Positions 22,909 through 32,427 of a stretch of DNA of 64,000 bases are shown in pieces. Each line of letters starts with the position of its first letter. Position 1 is the stretch's first letter. Made by a program: the position numbers and the translations under genes. Under the pieces are notes generated by a model. The model saw only the letters and a program-made list of their open reading frames with translations. It searched no databases and was not told where the DNA came from. Source of the DNA: Salinilacustrithrix sp034522155 (GTDB lineage Bacteria; Actinomycetota; Acidimicrobiia; Acidimicrobiales; Salinilacustritrichaceae); contig JAXHLP010000010.1 of NCBI GenBank assembly GCA_034522155.1, forward strand, positions 81,635-145,634, written 5' to 3'.

Positions 22909-24339
22909 TCAGGCCATCGCCAGCAGTGCGAGGAAGGCCCTGGCCCAGCCCTCGAGGTCGTTGCGCTCGACCCGGGCCCGCATGGCGTGCATCCGACGCA
23001 TCTCTTCGTCGTCGCCCATGACCACGGCCGCTTCGATCTGGTCCTTCAACCCTTCGGTGTCGTAGGGATTCACGAGGAACGCGTCGGTGAGCTCTTCGGC
23101 GGCGCCGGCGAACTCGGACAGCACCAGGGCGCCCCGGTCGTCGACGCGGGCCGCCGCGTACTCCTTGGACACCAGGTTCATGCCGTCCTGGAACGGCGTG
23201 ACCAGCAGCACGTCGGCAGCGCGGTACAACACGAGCAGCTCGGCGAAGGGGAGGCTCTTGTGCATGTACTGGACGACGGGCTGGCCCAGCTCGCCGAAGT
23301 CGCCGTTGATGGTCCCCACGAGCTGCTCGACCCGGTTGCGGACCTCTTCGTAGCCGAGCACGTCTTCGCGGCTCGGGACCGCCACCTGGACCACCGCGGT
23401 CTTGTGCGGATCGAGCCGCCCCTCGATCAGCAGCTCGTGGATCGCCTTGAGCCGCAGGTCGATGCCCTTGGTGTAGTCGAGCCGGTCGACGCCGAGCAGC
23501 ACGACCTCGGGGTTGCCGAGCTCCTCGCGCAGTTGCTTGACGCCGATCTCGACGTCGTCGCTGTCGGACTGGTGTGCGATCGCTCGGTAGTCGACCGAGA
23601 TCGGGAACGCCTTCACCACCGAGGTGTTGGCCCCGGCACGGACGACACCGCCTTCGGCGGCCATCGCCACGTCGTCGGCATCACAGAACCGCTGCACGCC
23701 CGAGAGGACGTTGCGCGCATCGGCCTGGGTCTGCAGCCCGACCACGTCGGCGCCGAGCAGCCCGTCGAGCACCTGGCGACGCCACGGCAGACGGGCCAGC
23801 AGCTCGAGGGGCGGAAACGGGATGTGGAGGTAATAGCCGATGGTGACGTCAGGGCGCTGCTCGCGGATCATCGACGGGACGAGCTGGAGCTGGTAGTCGT
23901 GCACCCAGGCCGTGCCGCCCTCGTCGAGCTCGCGACAGGCGGCATCGGCGAAGCGCTGGTTGACCGTGCGGTACGTGGCCCACGTCTCGCGGTGGAACTG
24001 CGCCGCCTCGAGCGAGCCGTGGTACAGCGGCCAGATCGTCTCGTTGCACGCGCCGCTGTAGTACTCGTCGTGTTCCTGCGCCGACAGCCCGACGGTGGAC
24101 AGTCGGATGCCCTCGAACTCGAAGCGCTGGTGGTCACCGCCCGCGCTGCCGTCCCAGCCGACCCAGGCGCCCGTGCGCTCGCGCATCACCGGCAGCATCG
24201 CCGACACCAGGCCGCCCGGGCTCAACGACCAGGAGCCGTCGTCGGCGATCTTGACCGGGAGGCGGTTGGCCACCACCACGAACTCCGAGCGTGCATCGTC
24301 GGATGCCGGCTGGACGATCGAGGTCTGGGGATTCTCCAT
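22909..24339 (-). CDS. otsA: trehalose-6-phosphate synthase
   Basis: A 476-residue GT20 glycosyltransferase. It begins after about 18 residues with FVVVANRLPVKI, has the acceptor-site region SPGGLVSAMLPVM, WVHDYQLQLVPSMIREQRPD, FPISVDYRAIAH, VDRLDYTKGIDLRL and the C-terminal LVSKEYAAARVDDRGALVLSE typical of OtsA. It joins UDP- or GDP-glucose to glucose-6-phosphate for trehalose, an osmolyte and actinobacterial envelope precursor. No otsB phosphatase gene is adjacent. ATG 24339 is well placed before the fold. Confidence 0.95.
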   Translation of the reverse strand: MENPQTSIVQPASDDARSEFVVVANRLPVKIADDGSWSLSPGGLVSAMLPVMRERTGAWVGWDGSAGGDHQRFEFEGIRLSTVGLSAQEHDEYYSGACNETIWPLYHGSLEAAQFHRETWATYRTVNQRFADAACRELDEGGTAWVHDYQLQLVPSMIREQRPDVTIGYYLHIPFPPLELLARLPWRRQVLDGLLGADVVGLQTQADARNVLSGVQRFCDADDVAMAAEGGVVRAGANTSVVKAFPISVDYRAIAHQSDSDDVEIGVKQLREELGNPEVVLLGVDRLDYTKGIDLRLKAIHELLIEGRLDPHKTAVVQVAVPSREDVLGYEEVRNRVEQLVGTINGDFGELGQPVVQYMHKSLPFAELLVLYRAADVLLVTPFQDGMNLVSKEYAAARVDDRGALVLSEFAGAAEELTDAFLVNPYDTEGLKDQIEAAVVMGDDEEMRRMHAMRARVERNDLEGWARAFLALLAMA

Positions 24340-24424
24340 GGGTCGCTCCTCGGTGGCCTCGGTTCCAGCGTACGTCGCGAGCGCAGGCCTTCGGACCCGG
24401 CAGCATCAATCGATCAGGTCGGCG

Positions 24425-25675
<1,251 letters not shown>

Positions 25676-25791
25676 CTGATGATCCTTGCAAGCCGGGCCC
25701 GCTGGCGCATGCGCGCCCGGCACGGGGACCTGCGACGATCACCCGTGCCGCGCACGGTCCGTACACGAGGTGTTGTGGGACGATCGTGGGG

Positions 25792-26700
25792 ATGTTCTTC
25801 GCCACCGACACGACCAACAACGCGGCGCGCGACTACCACCACATCTCGGTACGGCCGCTGTCGGGCGCGCTCGGCGCCGAGATCGCCGGCCCGGGCGGCG
25901 ACCACCTCGACCTCACGGCGCTCTCCGACGGGGCGTCCGCCGAGATCCACCGGGCCTCGGTCGACCACCTGGTGGTCTTCTTCCGCGACCAGTCCTTCGA
26001 TCTCGACCACTTCGTCGACTTCGGCCGCCACTGGGGAACCTTCGGCGACGACCCGTTCGTGGCCGGGCTCGACTCGCACCCGAACGTGGTGAAGGTGTGC
26101 AAGGAAGCCGACGAGAAGCACCCGCTGGTCTTCGGCGGGGCCTGGCACTCCGACTGGTCGTTCCAGGAGCGACCGCCGGCGTTCACGATCCTCTACGGCC
26201 ACGACGTGCCCGACCACGGCGGCGACACGCTGTGGTCGAACATGTACCTCGCCGCCGACCACCTCTCGCCCGGCTTCCGGTCGACGCTGGCCGGGCTGCG
26301 CGCCATCCACTCGCCCCGCAAGGCCTACGGCGCGCAGGCCACGCACAACGAACTGGTCGAGAACATGGACATCCTCTACGGCGAGGAGGCCCACATCCAG
26401 CGGGCGCAGCCGATGTTGCGGCGGCATCCCGACTCGGGCCGCACGGCGCTGTACGTCAACTGGGGCTACACCGAGTCGATCGAGGGCTGGTGGCCCGACG
26501 AGAGCGACCCGCTGCTCGCCCGGCTCTACGAGATCTCGACCAACCCGGCCTACACCTGCCGGTTCCGGTGGGAACCGGGGTCGATCGCGGTCTGGGACAA
26601 CCGCTGCACGCTGCACAACCCGATCAGCGACTACGCCGGCAGCCGTCGCGAGATGTGGCGCCTGACCATCGAGGGCGAGCAGCCGATCCCCGGCGAGTGA
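25792..26700 (+). CDS. TauD/TfdA-family Fe(II)/2-oxoglutarate dioxygenase
   Basis: A 302-residue dioxygenase. The facial triad begins with His119-x-Asp121 in GGAWHSDWSFQ, and the distal His is in WDNRCTLHNPISD; the 2-oxoglutarate-binding Arg is in REMWRLTIEG. HLVVFFRDQSFDLDHFVDFG and NMYLAADHLSPGFRSTLAGL are standard family regions. It should hydroxylate a sulphonate, aryloxyacid or similar substrate; which is unknown. ATG 25792 is preferred to GTG 25786. Confidence 0.92.
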   Translation: MFFATDTTNNAARDYHHISVRPLSGALGAEIAGPGGDHLDLTALSDGASAEIHRASVDHLVVFFRDQSFDLDHFVDFGRHWGTFGDDPFVAGLDSHPNVVKVCKEADEKHPLVFGGAWHSDWSFQERPPAFTILYGHDVPDHGGDTLWSNMYLAADHLSPGFRSTLAGLRAIHSPRKAYGAQATHNELVENMDILYGEEAHIQRAQPMLRRHPDSGRTALYVNWGYTESIEGWWPDESDPLLARLYEISTNPAYTCRFRWEPGSIAVWDNRCTLHNPISDYAGSRREMWRLTIEGEQPIPGE

Positions 26701-26727
26701 CCGCGCCCGGCAGCCGCTCGAAGGCGT

Positions 26728-27546
26728 TCACTCGAGGAACGTCGTGAGCGCTTCCTCCATCGACTCGAGCTCGACATTGGGCTCGTGGACGAACGCGGAG
26801 ATGTAGGACACGGCCACCATGCCCTCCTCGACCGTTCCGCCGTCGGTCTCGGATGGGAGGTCTCGAGCGTCGCCCCAGTCCATCTCGACGTGATGGGCAC
26901 CGTGGTGGCCCTCCTTGGGGAGGAGACGAGCCCGGGCGACCGTCCGTGGCGGGATCGTGCCGATGTCGGCATGGCGCCACCCGCTGATCTCGTGGGACTC
27001 GCAGTTCGGCACGTTGATGTTCACCACGACCGGCTGCGACGGCGGCGAGGCCAGCAGCCCGCTCGCGGCCTCGGCGGCGACCGATGCCGCGGTCTCCCAG
27101 TGCTGGCCGACGAGCATCTCGTCCCAGCCCTGGCCCTCGACGCCGTGGCCGGTGACGGCCTGGCTGATGGCGAGGCCGTGCATGAAGCCGTTGCGCGCGG
27201 TGAGTGCGGCGCCCACGGTCCCGGAGTGATAGAGGGCCCGGCCGACGTTGATTCCCGGGTTGATGCCCGACACCACCAGGTCGACGTCGCCGAAGACGCC
27301 GAGGCGGGCGAAGAACACGCACATCGCCGGCGCGGCGGTGACCGCCCAGGCTTCGGGCACGCCCTCGATCCGCTCCTCGTGCACCTCGGGCTGCATCGTG
27401 TGCAACGTGCCGAGGGCGGCACCGAAGCCGGAGTACTCGCGGTCGGGCGCCACGACCACCACGTCGCCGAGGGGCACCAGCGCCCGGGCCAGCACGTGGA
27501 GGCCGGTGGAGTCGATTCCGTCGTCGTTGGTCACCAGGATGCGCAC
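26728..27546 (-). CDS. surE: 5'/3'-nucleotidase SurE
   Basis: A 272-residue SurE protein. It starts MRILVTNDDGIDSTGLHVLA with the metal-binding Asp8-Asp9, has the conserved Ser in DREYSGFGAALG and the Asn in VSGINPGINVGRALYHSGTV, and the ending AVSYISAFVHEPN. It removes phosphate from nucleoside monophosphates and helps in stationary phase. GTG 27546 is the start, as the fold begins with its first residue. It converges with the dioxygenase gene, leaving 27 bp between them. Confidence 0.93.
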   Translation of the reverse strand: MRILVTNDDGIDSTGLHVLARALVPLGDVVVVAPDREYSGFGAALGTLHTMQPEVHEERIEGVPEAWAVTAAPAMCVFFARLGVFGDVDLVVSGINPGINVGRALYHSGTVGAALTARNGFMHGLAISQAVTGHGVEGQGWDEMLVGQHWETAASVAAEAASGLLASPPSQPVVVNINVPNCESHEISGWRHADIGTIPPRTVARARLLPKEGHHGAHHVEMDWGDARDLPSETDGGTVEEGMVAVSYISAFVHEPNVELESMEEALTTFLE

Positions 27547-27635
27547 GCCCTCGTTCTAGCCCGCTGGTACCCGGCGTGTGCATCTGGCAGATGGCCGGGC
27601 GGCGACGACGGGGGAAACGGGACGGAGCGCGACGG

Positions 27636-28447
27636 CTAGCAGCCGCTGCTGCCGCTGCCCGGGTTCGGCTCGTCGGGGATGCTGGTGTCGACCACCTCGA
27701 CATGGATGTGGGGCCATGACGGTTCGGCGGTGTGGTCATCGACCTGCGACTCGAACGGCAGGACCCGGGAACGCTCGGCGACGGGGGTCACGCCCGCCTC
27801 GACCCGCTGCCCGGTCGCGACCTGCAGGCCCTCGAAGTGGAGGATCCTGACCTCCCATCCCGGGTGACCGTCGGGCTCGACGACGACGTACTCGTCGGTG
27901 TTGTCGCAGTAGAGGGTGTAGCCACCACCCCGGATCACCGTGCCGGTGACGGGCGAACGGATCTCGGTGTCGGGCACGACGACGATGTCGGCCGCGGTCC
28001 GTGCCTCGGTTCCCCGGCGGCGCGTCTCCATCGTCTGCGGTCGCGCCACGGCGTCGGTGGGGTCCTGGCGCTGCGCCCCGTCGTGGTTGGCCTCGTGGAA
28101 CCCGACCCGTTCGACGCCGGCGGCCGGATGCCGGAGGACGAGATCGCCGATCGTGGCGTAGGGCGCGAAGCCGGTCTCGACCACGACCCGCTCGATCGCC
28201 GACCCGGCCGCGGGCGACGGTGCCGGCGGTGCGGTGGTGGTCGTCGTGGACGTGGTCGTCGTCGACGTCGACGTGACGTGGACGTGGACGTGGACGTGGA
28301 GCTCGTGGTCGACGTCGTGGTCGAGGTCGAGGTCGCATCCGCCGACAGCGTCATGTCGGCTCGCGCGCAGGACGCGCCGAGCACGGCCAACAGCGACAAC
28401 ATCACCGCGACCACGCGCGCTCGCGTCGGGGGGAACGGGTCCGGCAC
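27636..28447 (-). pseudogene. lipoprotein with M23-like domain, one-base frameshift
   Basis: Two frames join into one protein. The first (from GTG 28447) gives a signal peptide and lipobox (VMLSLLAVLGASC) and a Ser/Thr-repeat linker. The second continues the Ser/Thr repeat and leads to an LytM/M23-like domain (TEIRSPVTGTVIRGGGYTLY and SWPHIHVEVVDTSIPDE). The frame changes near 28275 within an ACGTGG repeat; adding one G there would restore a continuous Ser-Thr tract. The domain resembles M23 endopeptidases, which act on peptidoglycan, but the first zinc-ligand motif is not clear. Replication slippage or a sequence error both fit. Confidence 0.75.
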
Positions 28448-28478
28448 GTGCGCAAAATATCGTCAGTAGGGTCCCGCC

Positions 28479-30677
28479 GTGCGTGCACTGACCACCGTCG
28501 ACGTCGCCCGCCGCCCGCTGCCGGGCACGAGCGCACCGACCCAGATCCGCTTCTCGCCCGACGGGTCCACGATCACCTACCTGCACGCCGAGCCCGGATC
28601 GCTCGAACAACGGTTGTGGGCCGTCGACGTCGCGACCGGCGAAGCCCGCAGCCTGGCCACGCCCGGGGTCACGATCAACGAGGACGAGCTCTCGCTCGAG
28701 GAGAAGCTCCGACGCGAGCGAGCCCGCGAGTTGGCCGTGGGCGTGACCCGCTACGAGTGGGCGGCCCACGCCGACCGGCTCCTCGTGCCCATGAGCGACG
28801 GCCTCTGGGTCCTCGACGGCGTGGACGCCGAGGCCCGACGGATCGTCGAGACGGCAGCGATGCCCGGACCGCCGCTCGACGCCCGCATCAGCGCCGACGG
28901 CACGCGGGTCGGCTTCGTCGCCGATGCCGAGGTTCACGTCGCCGACGCCGAGACCGGCTCGGCGTGGCCGGTCACCGCCGGGGCACGGGGGACGGGCCGG
29001 ACCAACGGGCTGGCCGAGTTCATGGCCCAGGAGGAGATGGGTCGGCCGTACGGGTTCTGGTTCTCGCCCGACGCGACCCTGGTCGCCTTCTGCGAGGTGG
29101 ACGAGACCCACATCCCCGTGTACCGGATCGTCCACCAGGGCAGCGCCGAGGTCGGTGAGGGCGCGTTCGAGGACCACCGCTACCCCTTCGCCGGTGCCGC
29201 CAACGCGGTGGTGCGGGTCGGGGTCGTGCCCGCCGACGGCAGCGGTCGCGACGAGCCGGTGTGGCTCGACCTCGACGCCACCGGAATCGGCGCCGACCGC
29301 TACGTGGCCCGGATCGACTGGACACCGGACGGCGAGCTGCTGGTCCAGCTCGAGGACCGGGCCCAGTCGCGCCTCGATCTGGCCCGCTACGACCCGGGCA
29401 CCGGCGCGGGCGAGCTGCTCGTGCGCGAGACGTCCGAGGTCTGGATCAACCTCCACGACCACCTGCGGGTGCTGAGCGACGGCTCGTTCCTGTGGTCGTC
29501 GGAGCGCAACGGCCACCGGCACCTCGAGCGACGGGGGGCAGACGGCTCGTTGCGCCACCAGCTCACCGCCGGCGACCACGTCGTTACCCGCGTAGTCGCC
29601 GTTGACGACGAATTCGTCTGGTTCACGAGCACCGAGCCCACCCCGGTGGAGCGCCAGCTGTACCGGACCCGCCTCGACGGCGCCGGCGCTCCCGAGCGGC
29701 TCACCACCGGGCGTGGCGTCCATGCGTCGGTGGTCGACCCCGGCACCGGGCACCGCGTGGAGACCGTCTCCACACCAGAGAACCCACCGATCACGACCCT
29801 GTGCCGCGCCGAAGGGTCGTCGGTGACGCTGCACGATGCCGCCACTGATCCGCGGGTGGACGAGCTCGGGCTCCGGCCGCCCTCCGAGCGGACGGTCGCC
29901 GCGAACGACGGCACCATCCTGCACGCCGCCGTGTTCGAGCCCGACGGACCCGGACCCCACCCCACGATCGTGTGGGTGTACGGCGGGCCCCATGCCCAGC
30001 TGGTGACCCGGTCATGGGGCCCGACGGTCGCCATGCGCGCCCAGTTCCTGCGCCAGGAGGGCTTCCTGGTCGCGGCGGTCGACAACCGAGGCTCGGCCGA
30101 TCGGGGCCTCGCCTTCGAAGGCGCGCTCCGCCACCGGATGGGCACCGTCGAGGTCGACGACCAGGCGGCCCTCGTCGCCACACTGGTCAACGGCGGGCTC
30201 ACCGACCCCGACCGGGTCGGCATCTACGGCTGGAGCTACGGCGGCTACATGAGCGCGCTGTGCCTGGCACGCCGGCCCGACGTGTTCCGTGCCGCCTGCG
30301 CGGGCGCGCCGGTCACGTCGTGGGACGGGTACGACACCCACTACACGGAGCGCTACATGAGCACGCCCGAGGCGAACGCCGACGGCTACCGCGACGCATC
30401 GGTCATGACCCACGTCGAGGGTCTCGCCGGCCGCCGCCTGCTGCTCGTCCACGGTCTCATCGACGAGAACGTCCACTTCCGGCACACGGCCCGGCTCGTC
30501 AACGCCATGATCGCCGCTGGCATCGACCACGAGCTGTTCCTGTTCCCCGACGAGCGCCACGTCCCCCGGTCCGAGGCCGACCGCACCTTCATGGAGAACC
30601 GGATCAGTGCGTTCTTCGAGGAGACGTTGCGGGGCCCTGGCGAACCCTTCGGGTTCGATGAGCGGCTCTCGAAGTGA
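28479..30677 (+). CDS. S9-family prolyl oligopeptidase, DPP-IV type
   Basis: A 732-residue serine peptidase. The N-terminal beta-propeller holds NGLAEFMAQEEMGRPYGFWF, where the Glu pair binds the substrate's N-terminus in DPP-IV enzymes. The C-terminal alpha/beta hydrolase has the nucleophile in YGWSYGGYMSAL, the Asp in LLVHGLIDENVHF and the His in FPDERHVPR. It should remove dipeptides from N-termini with Pro or Ala in the second position. No signal peptide. It starts with GTG 28479, just 31 bp from the divergent lipoprotein gene. Confidence 0.93.
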   Translation: MRALTTVDVARRPLPGTSAPTQIRFSPDGSTITYLHAEPGSLEQRLWAVDVATGEARSLATPGVTINEDELSLEEKLRRERARELAVGVTRYEWAAHADRLLVPMSDGLWVLDGVDAEARRIVETAAMPGPPLDARISADGTRVGFVADAEVHVADAETGSAWPVTAGARGTGRTNGLAEFMAQEEMGRPYGFWFSPDATLVAFCEVDETHIPVYRIVHQGSAEVGEGAFEDHRYPFAGAANAVVRVGVVPADGSGRDEPVWLDLDATGIGADRYVARIDWTPDGELLVQLEDRAQSRLDLARYDPGTGAGELLVRETSEVWINLHDHLRVLSDGSFLWSSERNGHRHLERRGADGSLRHQLTAGDHVVTRVVAVDDEFVWFTSTEPTPVERQLYRTRLDGAGAPERLTTGRGVHASVVDPGTGHRVETVSTPENPPITTLCRAEGSSVTLHDAATDPRVDELGLRPPSERTVAANDGTILHAAVFEPDGPGPHPTIVWVYGGPHAQLVTRSWGPTVAMRAQFLRQEGFLVAAVDNRGSADRGLAFEGALRHRMGTVEVDDQAALVATLVNGGLTDPDRVGIYGWSYGGYMSALCLARRPDVFRAACAGAPVTSWDGYDTHYTERYMSTPEANADGYRDASVMTHVEGLAGRRLLLVHGLIDENVHFRHTARLVNAMIAAGIDHELFLFPDERHVPRSEADRTFMENRISAFFEETLRGPGEPFGFDERLSK

Positions 30678-30792
30678 GGAGAGCGTCGACCGAGCCGAAG
30701 GATCGTCGTCACGGGCGACTGCATCCCCGAGGCCCTCGCCACCGCACTCTCGAAGACGGCGAAGCAGAGGATCCTCGCCTCGTGCTGTCGAG

Positions 30793-31056
30793 TTACACCG
30801 CCTCGTCGAGGAAGTCGACGTCCTCGAGTTCGATGAAGATGCACTCGCCGGGGCAGAGCTCGGCCGAGTCGATCACCCGCTGCCGGTAGTCGGGGGCGAC
30901 CGGGACCATCGACCCGGAGCCACCGGGGTCGTTGCCGATCTCCATGCCGTCGCGCACGTAGGCGATGCCGTCCTCGAGGATCACGAAGATCTCGGGGCAG
31001 TGGTCGGTGCACAGGCCGTCGCCCGTGCACAGGTCCTGGTCGATCCAGACGTGCAC
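30793..31056 (-). CDS. ferredoxin, P450/ring-type single cluster
   Basis: An 87-residue ferredoxin with CTGDGLCTDHCP and a later CPGECIFIE. The first motif has Cys-x5-Cys-x3-Cys-Pro, lacking the second Cys of a bacterial 4Fe-4S ferredoxin, so a [3Fe-4S] cluster is likely. The start is taken as GTG 31056 (VHVWIDQDLCTGDGLC), as in homologues; longer in-frame starts at 31101 add unrelated residues. Such ferredoxins serve cytochromes P450 or oxygenases, but none is adjacent. Confidence 0.85.
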   Translation of the reverse strand: MHVWIDQDLCTGDGLCTDHCPEIFVILEDGIAYVRDGMEIGNDPGGSGSMVPVAPDYRQRVIDSAELCPGECIFIELEDVDFLDEAV

Positions 31057-31142
31057 GCACCCACACTGTCTGGCGCCCGGGGTGCTTGTGAAGTCGCGCA
31101 CGCCCTCGGAGCCGGTCGCCGTCGGCCTACGCTCGCGGGCCG

Positions 31143-31808
31143 ATGCACCCGAAGGAGATGGCCACGGTCTGGGTGATCAGGGGCGGCGAGCGGAACCGGC
31201 TGGTCCCCACGTTCCTGCGCGAGGGTACGGTCGGCCTCGGCTTCGGCGGCCTGCCCGACGGCCGCAGTGTGGACCGCGCCACGGCGCTCCGGCTGCTGTC
31301 GAGCGGCGCCGAGGACGAAACGCCGCCCGAGGCCGAAGCCGCCATGTTCCTGAGCTTCGTCCGCCGGATCGAGGTCGGCGACCTCGTCCTCATGCCCGAC
31401 CCGCAGGAGCGAGGCCTGGCCTGTGGCGTGGTGACCGGCGACTACGAGTACCACGACGAGCTCCCGCCCGAGCAGTGCCGTCACCGCCGGCCGGTCGAAT
31501 GGCGGCGCCGCCTGCCCTACGCCGAGCTCCCCGAACGCCTCGAGCGGGTGCCGAGCCAACGCAAGGCGCTCGACGACGTCCCCGACGGCAAGCTGCGCGA
31601 ACTGGCCCAGCGCTGCTGCGCCGGCGAGCTCGGCGACGACCCGCACAACCGACGCTCGCCGCCGGTGCGGTCGTCTTCTGGTGGCGCTCGCCGGCCCACG
31701 CGCCCGCCCAAGGCCGCGATCCCCGAGAAGCGGTGCATGGGCTGCTTCGTGGTGAAGCCGGCCGAGCTGTTCGAGGGCGACGGCGACCTGTGCCGTGATT
31801 GCCGGTGA
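31143..31808 (+). CDS. Mrr-N-like reader domain with C-terminal zinc ribbon, no nuclease
   Basis: A 221-residue protein. Residues about 8-120 (VWVIRGGERNRLVPTFLREG, VGDLVLMPDPQERGLACGVV, then TGDYEYHD and HRRPVEWRRRLP) match the N-terminal domain often fused to Mrr-type restriction endonucleases, thought to read DNA. No PD-(D/E)xK nuclease follows. Instead there is a basic, proline-rich linker and a C-terminal four-Cys ribbon (CMGCFVVKPAELFEGDGDLC then RDC). It could be a reader of modified bases or a regulator rather than a restriction enzyme. ATG 31143 or 31158 may be the start. Confidence 0.7.
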   Translation: MHPKEMATVWVIRGGERNRLVPTFLREGTVGLGFGGLPDGRSVDRATALRLLSSGAEDETPPEAEAAMFLSFVRRIEVGDLVLMPDPQERGLACGVVTGDYEYHDELPPEQCRHRRPVEWRRRLPYAELPERLERVPSQRKALDDVPDGKLRELAQRCCAGELGDDPHNRRSPPVRSSSGGARRPTRPPKAAIPEKRCMGCFVVKPAELFEGDGDLCRDCR

Positions 31809-31844
31809 CGCGCAGGCACGCGCTCGACCACCCTCGGCGGTGCG

Positions 31845-32288
31845 GTGGTCGCGTTGGCCGTCGTGTTCAGCCTGCCGACGCCAGCGGTGGCCGTACCGGC
31901 CCGAGAGGATCCGACCACCGAGTCGACCGACACCACGCAACCTGCGCCGACGACACAGCTGACCACGACGACCACAGCAGCGCCGACCACGACAACGACC
32001 GAGTCGACCACCACGACCACCACGAAGGAAGCGCCGACCACACCGGCGCCGACCACGACGGTCGCCACCACGACCACCACGACCACCACGACGGAACCGC
32101 CGACGACGACCACGACGGCGCCGCCATCAGCCCCGTCGACAGCACCGACCACCACGATCTTCGTGGAGGAGGGCCGGGTCGCCACGCAGGACACCCCTGA
32201 CCTCCGCGGTGTGCTGGCGATCTGGATCGCCAGCATCGTGATCAGCCTCGGGATGCTCGGCTACTCCTGGTGGACCAACCGACCCTGA
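31845..32288 (+). CDS. Thr-rich secreted or surface protein with C-terminal membrane helix
   Basis: A 147-residue protein with an N-terminal hydrophobic stretch ending PTPAVAVPA (signal cleavage-like), a long Thr/Pro/Glu low-complexity region (residues about 25-110) and a C-terminal membrane helix (VLAIWIASIVISLGMLGYSW). It would sit outside, tethered by its C-terminus, with the Thr run a possible O-mannosylation target. GTG 31845 is the first start in frame and leaves a signal peptide without the usual basic residues, so the true start may use an upstream codon not seen. I do not recognise a family. Confidence 0.55.
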   Translation: MVALAVVFSLPTPAVAVPAREDPTTESTDTTQPAPTTQLTTTTTAAPTTTTTESTTTTTTKEAPTTPAPTTTVATTTTTTTTTEPPTTTTTAPPSAPSTAPTTTIFVEEGRVATQDTPDLRGVLAIWIASIVISLGMLGYSWWTNRP

Positions 32289-32427
32289 GCCCGCGTCCGG
32301 TGGACCACCGAGGTCGGGACGCTGGCCGACCGAGGACCAGTGGCGATACGGTGGCCATTCAGGCTACAGGCGTTGCCAATATCGACCGTCGTCGCGGCGA
32401 CGGTCCCGGACACTCGCGGAGGACCAC

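Noticed and set aside
25735..25760. DevR-box-like GGGGACCTGCGACGA before the TauD-like gene
   Set aside because: Only about 10 of 14 core positions match, and the gene has no link to the stress group.
31799..32200. Asp/His-rich 133-residue frame overlapping the Thr-rich gene
   Set aside because: It is another frame of the ACC/GAC repeat tract and lacks signal peptide or anchor; the Thr-rich frame has both.
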